Below, piece after piece: positions 50,988 through 61,800 of a DNA stretch of 64,000 nucleotides (position 1 is its first letter; each line of letters begins with the position of its first letter). The position numbers were made by a program, and so were the translations under genes. Source of the stretch: Isoetes taiwanensis (Eukaryota > Streptophyta > Lycopodiopsida > Isoetales > Isoetaceae); the NCBI GenBank assembly GCA_021234155.1, contig JAJEKV010000568.1, positions 64,001 through 128,000 on the forward strand, written 5' to 3'. The notes beneath the pieces were generated by a model that was given only the letters and a program-made list of their open reading frames with translations, did not search any database and was not told where the DNA came from.

Positions 50988-52639
50988 TGTGACGTTCCAC
51001 GTATTTATATGGTATACGTAATGTATTTATACGGTATACGTATAAATATACCGACACGTCACCCACTAAAGGTACGCCACCATGGGGTATTGTAGCCTAG
51101 GGGGTTGACCAAAAAGGGATTAAATTAGCTATGCTAATTTAATCATTAAAGATAATAACCTATAATTTAGGGATTAATATTAAATGGATTAATTAGGCTA
51201 ATTAATGCTTTGGGAAGGCGCCACCTGGCCTAAATCAATTGGCCAGCATGGGGACTTCCAAATTAAGCCATCAACTTGGCCCTAACCCTAATTGTCTCCC
51301 CAAAATCGCCCAGGAGGGAGTGAGCGGAAGCCTACCTTTGCCAAGCCGGCGCCACCTTAAATCAAGCACTTATACTGCGGTAAACGTGAGCTAAGCACCA
51401 AGTCCCAGGAAGATGGAGGCACCAAATGATAACGGGTCCAGTAGGAACTCAGGTGGGTAGCTAGTATAGCTTGGGAATTCTAGGGTAGCGCCCCTGTTGG
51501 GCACTTGTAGTGTTTATTTCTTCTTCTCTCTCGTGGCTTTACTTGTAGGAACTAACCCTTGATTGTAAAGGTGAGTTCTCTTTATTTCGATCTTTGGTTT
51601 TGCTCTTAAAGGATGGATTGATAGTTCTTTGCATAGCTTTACTCGGAAATGGGGGGAATAAGGGGGTAGAGACCCTCGAGCCATGTTAGTAGTATACTCC
51701 TAGGTTGATCCCCAGATTTCCCATTAGATGCGACTGGTATGGGGAGACCACCGGTCGTAGATGCTATGGAATGGCTTAGCACCGTGAGAAGGGACGAAGA
51801 TGGTGAAGTGGGGGTGGGGTCTTGCACGAACATAAAAGGCTCCCCGAGACTCCTACAAGGTGGGCTAGGCGATGGCCGGGTCCACGAGGGCGGGTATGGG
51901 TCTAACACTCCCTCGGGTGTAGTGGTGTGACCCCGTATGGGGCATCATGCACTTTGAGTAGATTTAGGGTGAGTAAGTCGGGCACGGATGCGGGGGTCGC
52001 GATGCACACGTATTCTCTAGCTCACCCATGGAACCACTGTGATCCTGGAAGGGGACGCTTCCCTGACCTGCCTCGTCGGACCGGGGCGTCATGAACCCTG
52101 GAGTAGGCTCGTAGGGTGATACCTTGAGTCTGCGTCTCCGGAAGGCTATAGCGACGCCATAGTGTGAATCGACCCATCTGCAAAGTGTGCACAGGAGGGG
52201 CGGATGGAGTGGACAACCCTAGCCATTGTTCTATGCCAGCCAACGCCAGGTTATACCTCTGTCTGCTGATCTCTTGAGACCGAGCCGTCAGTTGCCCTCA
52301 CAGGAGTCTGAACCAGGGTAGAACCTGGGGTTTGGGGTGTTTTCCTTAGGATTAGATGCATATTCTTTGCCGTGGTATTTGGATGGATGTGCCACCCTTC
52401 GTGGTGGTTATTTATATATGATTTATGCTGTGTGCTAACATGTATTCACGCTTCCGCGACGTAGGAGTCCCATTGAAGGCATGGGCCGAATGACACCTCC
52501 GTGTCCTTCACCCGGGCATCTTTCCATAGATGGCCCGGGATAGACGGAGGGCCCTGCTCATGGCGAGATGGTCGCCATGGGAGGGGAAAGTCCCCGTATG
52601 TATACGGTCGGGGGTCGTATATATTCAGGGAGCGTCACA
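50988..52639 (+). mobile_element. 5' long terminal repeat of a Ty3 chromovirus
   Basis: Starts TGTGACG and ends CGTCACA, a perfect 7-base inverted end with the TG...CA form, and is followed after one base by the primer-binding site. Length 1652 bp, with GC-rich central parts and no long coding frame. The left border falls inside the open frame of the HUH element. The matching 3' LTR is not in the window, so identity between the pair, and therefore age, cannot be judged. Candidate target duplicate on the left is 'gctgt' (50983-50987). Confidence 0.85.
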
Positions 52640-52640
52640 G

Positions 52641-52652
52641 TGGTATCAGAGC
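52641..52652 (+). other. Primer-binding site for initiator tRNA-Met
   Basis: TGGTATCAGAGC, the exact complement of the 3' end of plant initiator tRNA-Met, placed one base after the LTR. It primes minus-strand cDNA synthesis and fixes the end of the LTR. Confidence 0.95.
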
Positions 52653-52801
52653 ATGGTTCTGGGAAGCCAAACTATTGCACTGGCCACATACTAACTCGTT
52701 AGATCGTTAGCTAGTGAGCGAGGATTTTGGAGTAGTATGAGATTTGGGTGGTGTAGTAGATGTTGTCATGATTGATTTAACGTGGTTTAAGTATAATATT
52801 G

Positions 52802-52807
52802 GTATGT
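52802..52807 (+). promoter_or_regulatory. Candidate 5' splice donor in the retroelement leader
   Basis: GTATGT preceded by 'aatattg', 150 bp after the primer-binding site. Paired with the AG sites before each downstream frame (53123, 54867 or 54870, 56540, 57270 or 57296), it could make several sub-genomic mRNAs. Inference only. Confidence 0.3.
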
Positions 52808-52816
52808 GTACCCGGT

Positions 52817-52906
52817 GCGAAACCCTAACCCTAAGTAGCGGGCAGGGGGTACCCGGGTGTTGCTGGCGACGGTGGCGAGGTCGAGGTAGGGGGTGCCCGC
52901 CACCCT

Positions 52907-52937
<31 letters not shown>

Positions 52938-53030
52938 CCCTAACCCTAAGTGGCGGGCAGGGGGTACCCGGACGCTCCTGGCGGCTGTAGCAACGTCGAG
53001 GTAGGGGTGCCCGCCACCTCGAAAAACGCG
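52817..53030 (+). repeat. Leader duplication carrying telo-box sequence
   Basis: Two tandem copies of about 90 bp, about 115 bp apart, separated by a run of about 28 A. Each begins with the telo-box-like word ccctaaccctaa (52820-52834 and 52938-52949) followed by 'gcgggcagggggtacccgg' and 'gtgcccgccacc'. AAACCCTAA is a known plant promoter element of growth-related genes. Confidence 0.8.
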
Positions 53031-53245
53031 TTTCCGCCACTTTTTCTCTTAAAAAAATTTTAGGGTAAAAATTTCAAAATTTGGTCAAAGGTAACTTTTT
53101 CCTTCATTTTTTTTAACGCTTAGTGCTCTCTGGTGCTCCGCCTAGCCGCCATAGCCGCCGGAACTGGAAGCTTCCCTCCGCCATAGCCAAACCTCATTTC
53201 TTGCCTTCCTCTTCCAAGCGCCCACCCAGCGGCCACCTATTCAAG

Positions 53246-54600
53246 ATGGAGGAAGTCAAGCAAGTATACAAGCGCAAACCTCGTTACTCTAAATCTTCCA
53301 TAGAGTCTCTAATGGCCGAACTGCTACCACGCTCAAACCCATCGCCAGAAGAAGAGGCTAAAACAGAGGAGCTATTGGAGTATTTTGTTAAACGCTTCTA
53401 TGAAGGGGTTAGGATACCATACCCACTCTTCTGCTATAATGAGCGTTTTGTATATAAGCTCAACGCCATCCGGGAAACCTACACTGTAGTCGAAGAGGAA
53501 GATGGTGTCCAGAAGTATACACGGTTCTTTCCGCCGGAAGGGGATGAGCAAGTTGAAGCCGAGGCCATACAAACGCAGGCCCATAACATCCTGCAAATGG
53601 CACAAGCAGCAGACCTACAGTGGCTTGCATCAGACGACCCTACTTCAGGGTACCGTTACTTGGGAAACGGGATGTGCCTCTTTGATGGGGGATCCTACAC
53701 TCTCCCATCTTTTTCGTATGAAGAGGAGACTAACCGTATTATCTGGGAAGCTGGAACACCCCCATTCTTCACAGATCGGGCCCAGCCGGGCCGCCGAGCT
53801 GACATGCAGCCAATCCTCCACGGTATTTTGAGCTCAAACGTAACGAGATGCTCTGATAGCCCCGGAGAAACGAAAGTAGGAGCAGCAGCCCTCCCGGCAC
53901 ATCCCACAGAGGGCAACTCAAATACTTGAGGAGGCTGCTAAGCTTCGCGAAGATACCCTCCATGCAATGCCAGCTAAATAGAACAGAGCAAAGACAGAAA
54001 AGAATGCGTGATGAAGCAGAGCAGAGGGCGGACGAGGTAACAGAGGCAGTTAAGGAGTGGCTTAGGAAAGAAGAACAAGAACGAGACCGTCAAGATCAGC
54101 CATCTCCGAATGTCCTTATTCCTCGCCGAAGACTGAAGAAGACGCCCCGTAAGTCGGGTGCTCAGTATAAGGATCAGCTCAAGGCTCGGGGTGGTGTCGC
54201 TAAGGCTGCAGGGGACAATCGGCGAGACGAAATCATCCGAAAGGCCCGGCATCCGAAGACAACGGGGAAAACTATTCCCGGAGCTCCACCCCAGCCTAAG
54301 AGGAGACATCGTTATAAGCCTGGCACCGTAGCACTTAGGGAAATAAGGAACTATCAGAAATCTACCGAGTTCTTGCTACGGAAACTTCCCTTCCAGCGTT
54401 TGGTCCGAGAGATTGCTCAAGAGTTCAAGACGGATCTCCGGTTTCAGACTCATGCGATTCTAGCACTCCAGGAAGCGGCCGAAGCCTATTTGGTGGGCCT
54501 CTTTGGCGATGCCAATTTATGTGCAATCCATGCCAAGCGAGTGACGATTATGACAAAGGACCTTCAGCTAGCACGCCGGATCCGTGGGGAACGGCCATGA
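53246..54600 (+). pseudogene. Retrotransposon gene A: unknown N-terminal domain plus histone H3 fold
   Basis: The first part starts at ATG 53246 (MEEVKQVYKRKPRYSKSS) and stays open to TGA 53927-53929. The second frame, open through 53926-54600, begins with a charged coiled-coil ([20 protein letters not shown]), then a basic tail with TPRKSG, then a complete histone H3 fold from 54304: [77 protein letters not shown]. By eye about a dozen residues of the 97 differ from canonical plant H3, whereas the tail is quite unlike it. The CENH3-type longer loop 1 is absent. One or more shifts near 53860-53990 separate the parts. The N-terminal domain (LLEYFVKRFYEG, YNERFVYKLNAIRE) could be a degenerate histone fold, but this is weak. 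It lies between the primer-binding site and gag. Confidence 0.85.
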
Positions 54601-54872
54601 TTATGTGAAACAACATTTTTGTATCTATGTAATTCGGTATATATTAATACAAATTTTGTTTTGACTACTTATTCAGCGTATGATTTTCTATCTTTTATAT
54701 ATGTATATTGAAAAAAAATAATAATAAAATAAAATAAATAAATAATTACACATAATTAGCTGGCGCCTCGAACGCCGTGCCCGGAAGTTTAAAAGTGACT
54801 TTTCCTTTAGGGTTTTCATTCACTTCCTTATTCCTTCCGTTTTCTTCCTCCTTCTATTTTCCGCCAGCAGCA
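54601..54872 (+). other. AT-rich spacer ahead of gene B
   Basis: AT-rich with 'tgtaattcggtatatattaa' like a plant 3' end, then a long pyrimidine tract (54795-54862) and CAGCAG just before the ATG at 54873. It looks like a poly(A) region followed by a 3' splice site. No coding seen. Confidence 0.4.
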
Positions 54873-56320
54873 ATGGACTACTCTGGCCGCTTAGCATGGT
54901 ACATGGGAAGTGAGCAATGGGATTCCCAGGTTCCGTACCCTCTTTTGGATCCCATGTTGCAGTGTCGAGTCGACCTCATCGACAACATGCGGGCACACCC
55001 TGATTATGGCACCTTCCTAGAGTTTTATGATGAGGAAATCCTGCCCCAAGCAGAGTTTTTCGGGGAGCCGCCTCAACCCTATCTTCATAGGGATATCTTA
55101 GAGCACATGTTTGGGGATGATCGCCACAGTTATGATATTCTTAAGGGCATTCTCAGACGTGCTAAGCACGCCCCCATTATTGACTGTGGCTCTAACGAGC
55201 TGTACTTTGAGGCCCAGTTTGTCCTTGCTCTTATCATGGATAGGTATATTGACGGTACCGACATGGCCTTAGAGCAAGCCAAGTTCCCACTTCCTCCAGA
55301 TCCTGAGGAGGATGAGCAGATAAGCTATGCCGACTTTGTAAGATGGAAGAAATTGGCCACAGAGAAGCCTTTACCTCGTAGTAAGGGCCAAGCTCTTGTC
55401 GGCTTAAGCTCGCTTCCTACTATAAAGGTTGGGGATCAAGATTACTTGCTACTGAGCGACATTCAATGGGCATATCAGCATATCGCCAATAAGGGCAAGC
55501 AAAAGACGGCTCATCTCCTCTATATGAGTCGTGGTGGACTTCATCGAGTATTGTCGGGGGGGTAAGGGGTAACGACTTCATCGATTATTACCCCCGAAAG
55601 TTTACCCGTACCCGCCTATGTGCCAGAGATACACCAACTGCTCAACTATCAGCCTCTTGATGTTGAGCCTATCAGCACACTGTTATCCCTACACGCGAGT
55701 TAATGATTCAGGGTACTCCGTCCTCAATTCCTGAATCGGCTTTCCATGCTACGGGCCCACATGTGCCCAACATCAACGATGTCGTCGTCAAGATCGAAGA
55801 CGACCCAACTATGGAGGATCTATGTGATGAAGGCCAGTATGCTCAGGAGGAGAAAGATTTTGCCATGGAAGAGGAACTGCCCCAGAACTTGGAGTCTGAA
55901 TTGGCTTCTTCCACCCATCCAACGGTTCAGGGGTTGAAATGCCATATTACCCGGTTCTTCTTGTCGGCTTTTACAAGCAGACAAGTCCTCTTCTTTGCTA
56001 AAGCAATTGCACCTGAAGCAGAGGCGGCTGTATGGGCACTTAGGGCACTTTCTACGACAGCCGGCCATAAGAAGTTAGCCCCTAACCTTGAGCAGATCGT
56101 CCTGGTAAATCGTGATTTAGCCATTGCAGTATTTGACCACGATATCGGGTCTTGGATGAACATGAGTCTCCTGGTTGCAGCGCCATTGGCAACAAATGTT
56201 CCTCCAGAGATAGCTTCATCAGCTGCCTCATCAGTTAACCCTAGTGTGCTACTCCTGCAGCACCGACCAGAGCCTGAGTTTGATACCCAAACACGAGATG
56301 TTGAAGGGTCGATCTCTTAG
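54873..56320 (+). pseudogene. Retrotransposon gene B: H2B-like and H2A-like histone doublet
   Basis: The first half starts MDYSGRLAWYMGSEQW. HSYDILKGILRRAKHAPI, then ELYFEAQFVLALIMDRYIDG, then after a 50-residue insert YLLLSDIQWAYQHIA and KTAHLLYMSRGGLHRVL line up with alpha-1, alpha-2, alpha-3 and alpha-C of H2B (compare [21 protein letters not shown]). The second half, VQGLKCHITRFFLSAF, then IAPEAEAAVWALRALS, then IVLVNRDLAIAVFDHDIG, lines up with H2A (AGLQFPVGRIHRLL, APVYLAAVLEYL, RIIPRHLQLAIRNDEEL) and continues into a docking-like ATNVPPEI. TAA at 55563-55565 interrupts, and the second half opens at an ATG (55703) overlapping a stop as TAATG in the -1 frame. So the doublet was either one frame that decayed or two coupled frames. 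Order H2B-H2A is the same as in viral doublets of Marseilleviridae. Confidence 0.55.
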
Positions 56321-56540
56321 TTCTAGATTTCATTGGACCGTTGTATGTAGTTTTATGTAATTTTGATTGGCATTACCTTTAATGGGCCATCACATAACCT
56401 ATGTACTATCTTCTTATAATTACTTGTATTGTTGAAAACCATTGAGTTATCTTTTCCTTTCCATGCTTATTTCTCTTCCTTAAAGTTGGAGTATAAGAGA
56501 ATTGCTCAATGTATATATATTTATTCTTGCCATCTTGCAG
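56321..56540 (+). other. Spacer with a strong 3' splice site
   Basis: AT-rich spacer that ends 'tatatatttattcttgccat' and CTTGCAG at 56540, directly before the third frame. It looks like an intron end; no local donor matches it clearly. Confidence 0.45.
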
Positions 56541-57002
56541 GCGAGGGTCTTGAGGAATATGAAGAAAGAATCACCGCCCAGATACGAAGGGATGATCCAG
56601 GGCCTCCCGAGCAAGATTACGGCCAACGATATGGGGAGTACCCGGAGCACGACGGTGATTATGAGATGGAGGAACCTGCAGGAGGAAGGAGAGCCATACG
56701 ATCCCGATAAAGGCTTGGAGATAGTTAACATCCTCAGGGAACGGGCCTTTGAAGACCTGAAGCAAACTCTTCGTCGCACATGGGACTATTGGGACATGAC
56801 CAGGCATGAAGCCTTTGAGGATGCCAATGATCACCTGTGGCAAATCTTCTATGCACTAAGGAGGCTCTTTAACCTCCTCATCGTTAGCCCCACCCTGGAC
56901 TACCAACCTGTCATCGTTCAGGCCTGGGCTCGCTACAAGTTAGTGAGAGCTGTACGCGAGAGCGTTCGCTACTCTATCTTGTACCCTTTTGCGCAGCCCT
57001 AG
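56541..57002 (+). pseudogene. Retrotransposon gene C: possible H4-like histone fold
   Basis: The open frame from ATG 56559 to TAG at 57002 has 147 residues. In the first 150 bp another frame looks more protein-like (EYEERITAQIRRDDPGPPE, then GQRYGEYPEHDGDYEMEEP), so a one-base shift near 56690 is likely. The rest is helical: FEDLKQTLRRTWDYWDMTRH, then QIFYALRRLFNLL. LRRTWDYWDMTRHE can be laid over the H4 alpha-2 end IRDAVTYTEHARRK, and FYALRR over VYALKR. The loop is about five residues longer than in H4. Weak on its own; its place beside H3 and H2B/H2A-like frames raises the odds. It might also be an unrelated helical protein. Confidence 0.35.
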
Positions 57003-57296
57003 GTCCGGACCCCTCAGTTTTGTTTTGCTATGCTTCAGTGTGACTAAAGAAGTACCCAATGTATAAAATCCACCTGTGTATTATATAACTTTAAGTTGAT
57101 AACTACCTTCAGTGTGAAGTTCTTCAATGTAACAGTTGTTTTGACTTATAATCAAAATCTTTTCTCTTGTCTTCTCTTATTCACTCTTACTTTAGTACTA
57201 CCCAAAATGATCTTGTTGTGAGACTTGATGTTGTTGAAATTCTGCTTATATCTTTTTATGCTCAATATAGACGGTGCACGCAACGCCGCCTGACAG
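57003..57296 (+). other. Spacer before gag with acceptor-like sites
   Basis: AT-rich with a pyrimidine-rich end, then TATAG (57270) and TGACAG (57296). The gag frame is open from just after 57296 but has no ATG there, which suits entry by splicing. Confidence 0.35.
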
Positions 57297-58430
57297 ACAC
57301 CCTCGAATGCCAGTAGGTTAACCCCTGAGCAGGAACTTATGTTGATGAAGAGGCAACTAGTTGAGTTGCAGACTTATGTACTAAATGTCAACCCACTGCA
57401 GCATGTCCAGGAGGATGGACCGGAGTTACCTCCGTTACCACCAAGTCCTCCACCACAGCAGCCTTCTGCACCTGAATCCAGTCCTGCGCCCGTACCGAGG
57501 AGGCACCGTTCCAAACGTCATCGGGGTTCCTCTAGGGACAGTGCCACATCCTCCCAGTCAGCAACTTCTGAGTCCTCGGAGTCGTCTATGTCATCCGGTG
57601 GCCATGCACATCGCCGGGACAAGGAGTACCATAAAACGGTTGATACAGCCATAACCAGTATATGGAAAAATAGGAAATTGGCCCAATTTGATGGCAAATC
57701 TAGAGGTGGGCTGAATGCAGAGTCCTGGCTCGACGAGATGAATCCTATGGCATGACAGAAAAGGATACAGGGAAGGTTGCCACCACAAACCTTACAGGAG
57801 CTGCCCGTATTTGGTGGAAGGGCTATGCCAGAGCCAAGCACCTGGATAGAAGCAGATGCAACTTCAGAAAGTTTGCCAAGGCCTTTAAGTCGCGACACGT
57901 GCCCGGCGCACAAATGCCAACAGATTCAAACTTTTTACCGGTTAGAGCAAAAGAGTATGTCGGTCCAGGCCTACACTGATGAATTCATGCGCCTGAGGCT
58001 ATATGTGTCGGGTATGAATGAGAAGAGGGCGGTGGAGGGCTACATTGAAGGGTTGGCCCCATCAATTAAACGAATGGTTAAGGCCATAGACCCCAAGTCA
58101 GTTGCGGAGGCCGAGGCTAAGGCGTTGAGCCTTGAAGAGGACACGCCGGGGCCGCGATCAACGCCCAAAGATCTTACTCCCACCGCACCATACACACCTT
58201 TTATAAGGGCCGCTCACCCAAAACCCGTGACCCTCTCGCCAGAATTTCTATGGTCGCCAAGAAAAGAAAGTCACCTTCAAAGACTCGATAAATCAATAAT
58301 GTCGGGTAAGGAAGTTCGAACCTCTACTAAACCCATTCCTAAAGAGGCTCGAGCAGCTCCGTCGGGATAAGGCATGCTATGTGTATGCGCACCGGCAGCT
58401 CATGCGTAATTGTCCTTATATCATGCAGAC
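57297..58430 (+). pseudogene. gag: Ty3 chromovirus gag with degenerate zinc knuckle
   Basis: The N-terminal part is proline- and serine-rich (PPLPPSPPPQQPSAPESS, then RRHRSKRHRGSSRDS) and passes into capsid features in three frames: FDGKSRGGLNAESWLDEM, then LTGAARIWWKGYARA, then TFYRLEQKSMSVQAYTDEFMRL and MVKAIDPKSVAEAEAKALS. WW and the 'FYRLEQ...SVQAYTDEF' pattern are typical of Retrotrans_gag. Frame changes lie near 57755 and 57900. The CCHC knuckle near 58374-58420 reads CYVYAHRQLMRNC: the second Cys and the His are not in place. Gag would form the particle and package RNA; this copy cannot. Confidence 0.8.
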
Positions 58431-58559
58431 GCCTACCGGCCATGGCCGACCTTTTGATTGGGATGACCTTGAGTCCACACCACCGGCCGAGGAGGAGGCT
58501 CCCGAAAGTACATTCACGGTCGGCGCCTCATATCCTTGCAGCCATTGAAACCGGCAACG

Positions 58560-58800
58560 CTGAAAGTCAGCCTGCTGTTATTTCCACCATAGGTCAAGTA
58601 GACAGTAAGCCTTTCATAATTCTAATGGATACGGGAAGTACGCATAATTTTGCTTCTCCTAGAATGGCCCAGGTATTGTAGCTTGAAACGTTGAGGTCCC
58701 GACCAAAGCCTGTCACTTTAGCCAGTGGTAAGATCAGACACACTCATGGCCATCGTATTAACCTTAAGATCACGGTTGCAGTGCACCAGTTGTCTTGGGT
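58560..58800 (+). pseudogene. Aspartic protease of the Ty3 element
   Basis: FIILMDTGSTHNFASPRMAQ at 58610-58670 holds the catalytic DTG of retroviral-type proteases. The frame stops at TAG 58679-58681 and a further shift is needed before 58795, where [20 protein letters not shown] continues the protease end. Confidence 0.8.
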
Positions 58801-61800
58801 GCCGAGATAATGGATATTGGCAAATATGATCTTATTGTTGGTATGGAATTCTTGGCATCTGCAAAGGCCAATATAGACTGCGAAAAATGGGAAGTTACCT
58901 TCAACGCCGCCAATGGAGCCCGCGTGGCTATAAAAGGTGACCCATTCAACCCTATTATGCAGTCTATGTCCATCAGGCAGCTAGAAAAAGCTATACGCAA
59001 GGATAAGCTCCTCTGCGTCATTAGACTTGCCTCCATTGAGTCGGATGCTAAGCAAAAGCAAGTAATTGATACCTTGCCAGGGGGGATTGCTAATCTTCTC
59101 CGAGAATTTAGCGATCTTTTCCCAGATGAGATCCAGAAGCTTCCTCCTTTTAGAGGGGTAGAATGTGAGATAGCTCTAGAACCAGGTACTAATCCTACCA
59201 GCAAGGCCCCGTACCGCATGAGTCCTCCAGAGTTGGCAGAGCTTAAGAAGCAACTTCAGGAGTTACTAAACCTAGGTTTCATTCGGCCTAGTGTTTCGCC
59301 TTTTAGCGCTCCTATCCTTTTTGTTAAGAAAAAGGATGGCTCCTTGAGGATGTGTATTGATTATAGGCAGCTCAATAAGCATACCATCAAGAATCGCTAC
59401 GCTTTGCCTAGGGCAGATGATTTAATGGACCAGTTGCAAGGGGCCAAATATTTCTTAAAGATTGATTTACGCTCTGGATACCATCAGATAAGGATAAAGG
59501 AGGAGGACGTCCATAAATCTGCTTTTCGCGCTAGATATGGGCATTATGAGTTTACCGTTATGCCTTTTGGATTAACTAATGCCCCCGCGACTTTCATGCG
59601 GTTAATGAATGACGTCTTCCGCCAATACTTGGATGATTTTGTTGTTATTTTCTTTGACGACATTCTCATCTATAGTAAAACTTTGGAAGAGCATGAGCAA
59701 CATCTTCGGTTGGCCCTACAAAAGTTAAGACGTCACCAACTCTTTGCCAAGTTCTCTAAGTGCAAGTTTGCCACCCCTAAGGTGGATTATTTGGGGCATA
59801 TCATTTCAGCAGAGGGAATTGCTACAGATCCAGCAAAGATAGAAGCAGTAAGGGATTGGCCTATTCCAGGTAATGTTTCAGAAGTCCGAAGTTTCTTGGG
59901 ACTAGCAGGATATTATCGGAAATTTGTTAAGGATTTTGCAACAATTGCCGCACCTCTTACTGATCTCACAAAGCATGAGAAGGTCAAGGATTGGATGGAA
60001 CATTGGAAAGCAAAAGTCCAGGTAGGCTTTCAGAAACTTAAGGATGCTTTAACGTCTGCACCAGTCCTCACATTGCCCGATCCTGAAAAGGATAAGCTAG
60101 TGGCAACGGATGCCAGTAAGATTGCTACCGGTGGAGTCCTAATGCAGGAGGGGAGGGTTATTGCATATGATTCAAAGAAGATGAACGACACTGAACAGCG
60201 ATACCCTACCCATGATCAGGAGTTGTTAGCAGTTGTCCGTGCTCTGCGTATTTGGAGACACTACCTTCTTGGTAGGAAATTCCAGCTGGATACGGATCAT
60301 CAGAGTCTCCGTTATCTAACAACCCAGCCTAATCTCAATCTCTGCAAGAGAAGATGGATGGAGTTTCTCGAAGAATATGATTTTGAGATTATCTATAAGC
60401 CTGGGAAACACAATGTGGTTGCAGATGCATTGTCACGCCATCCCTTGATAACCCGAACCCATTGTAACGCAATTTCCACTCTCACCAGTGAGTTTGGGAA
60501 ACAGATAGAACAGACCTTGGCCACAGATCCCGAGTTCCGTGATGTTTGGAATAGTTTGACTAAGGAGGCACGCACAGATAAAGAGCGGGAAATTTTCCGT
60601 TCATATAAGAAAGAGGGCCACTTGCTATATTACAAGGATAAGTTGTGTGTACCTGAGACTTCAGGAGTACGTAAGCTGATTCTCCATGACACACACAACA
60701 GCCCTATAGCTGGACATGCAGGTTCTATGAAGACCTACTTCAAGATCCGCTCCAGCTATTTCTGGCCTTCTATGAAGAAGGACATTGCTAAGTACATTAA
60801 GCAGTGTCAGGTCTGTCAGCAGACCAAGGCTGAACAATTAAGGATTCCAGGAGAGTTGCAACCTCTGGATGTTCCCAATGCTAAGTGGGAAGTGATAACC
60901 ATGGATTTCATTGTGAGCCTTCCACGTACTCTCCGTGGATATGATGCATTGATGGTGGTGGTCGACAAATTGTCGAAAATGGCTCATTTCTTGCCATGCC
61001 GTACCACGGACACCGCCTTCGATACTGCTTTATTATTCGCAAAGGAGATCTTCAGATTACACGGAATGCCTCGAGTAATTGTATCCGACAGGGATCCCAA
61101 ATTTGTAAGTGCATTCTGGAAAGATTTCTTTGCCACCATCCAGACAAAGCTTGCTATGAGTACGGCATATCATCCTCAGACAGATGGTCAGACAGAACAT
61201 ACCAATCGTATTATCGAGGATATGCTCCGAAGTTATGTGTGGAGTAAGCAATCACAATGGGCGGACTATATATATCTGGTCGAATTTGCCTATAACAGCA
61301 TGAAGTAGGAATCTTCCAGAATGTCTCCCTTTATGATAAATTATGGTTATCAATGTCTTACTCCCGACACATGGCACAACCCTGTTTCTAAAGTGGAGGT
61401 TTCTCAACAACTCCTCTTGGAAATGCAAGCTTTGGTTGAAGAAGTTCGTGGTTACTTACTAGCTGCACGCAGTCATCAGAAAAGTGTAGCGGATAAGCAC
61501 AGAACCCCACGAATCTTCCAGATGGGCGAATCAGTTTGGCTTAAGATTAAAGTGAAACAAGCCAAGCTCAAGATTGGTAACTGCAAGAAGTTGGCACCCA
61601 GATGGGCTGGGCCGTTCAAAATCATTGAACGTGTTGGAGAACATGCATATCGCTTGGATTTGCCGCCCCGCTTGAAGATCCACAAGGTCTTACACGTGAG
61701 TCTTCTGAAACAACACACCCCTGATCCAGAGGAGGTTTTGGATACCCCAACCCTCCTAGAAATGACAGAGGAGCACCTGGAGATAGTGCCTGAAGCTCTT

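Noticed and set aside
54304-54597. H3 domain as centromeric CENH3
   Set aside because: The loop 1 insertion and the usual CENH3 residues (W in loop 1, LARRLGG end) are missing; the domain ends IRGERP like ordinary H3.
53246-54600. A normal host histone H3 gene with the retroelement inserted around it
   Set aside because: The H3 fold is the C-terminal end of a longer frame with a foreign tail, and the neighbouring frames on the same strand also look histone-like; host H3 would be 136 residues with the ARTKQTARKS start.
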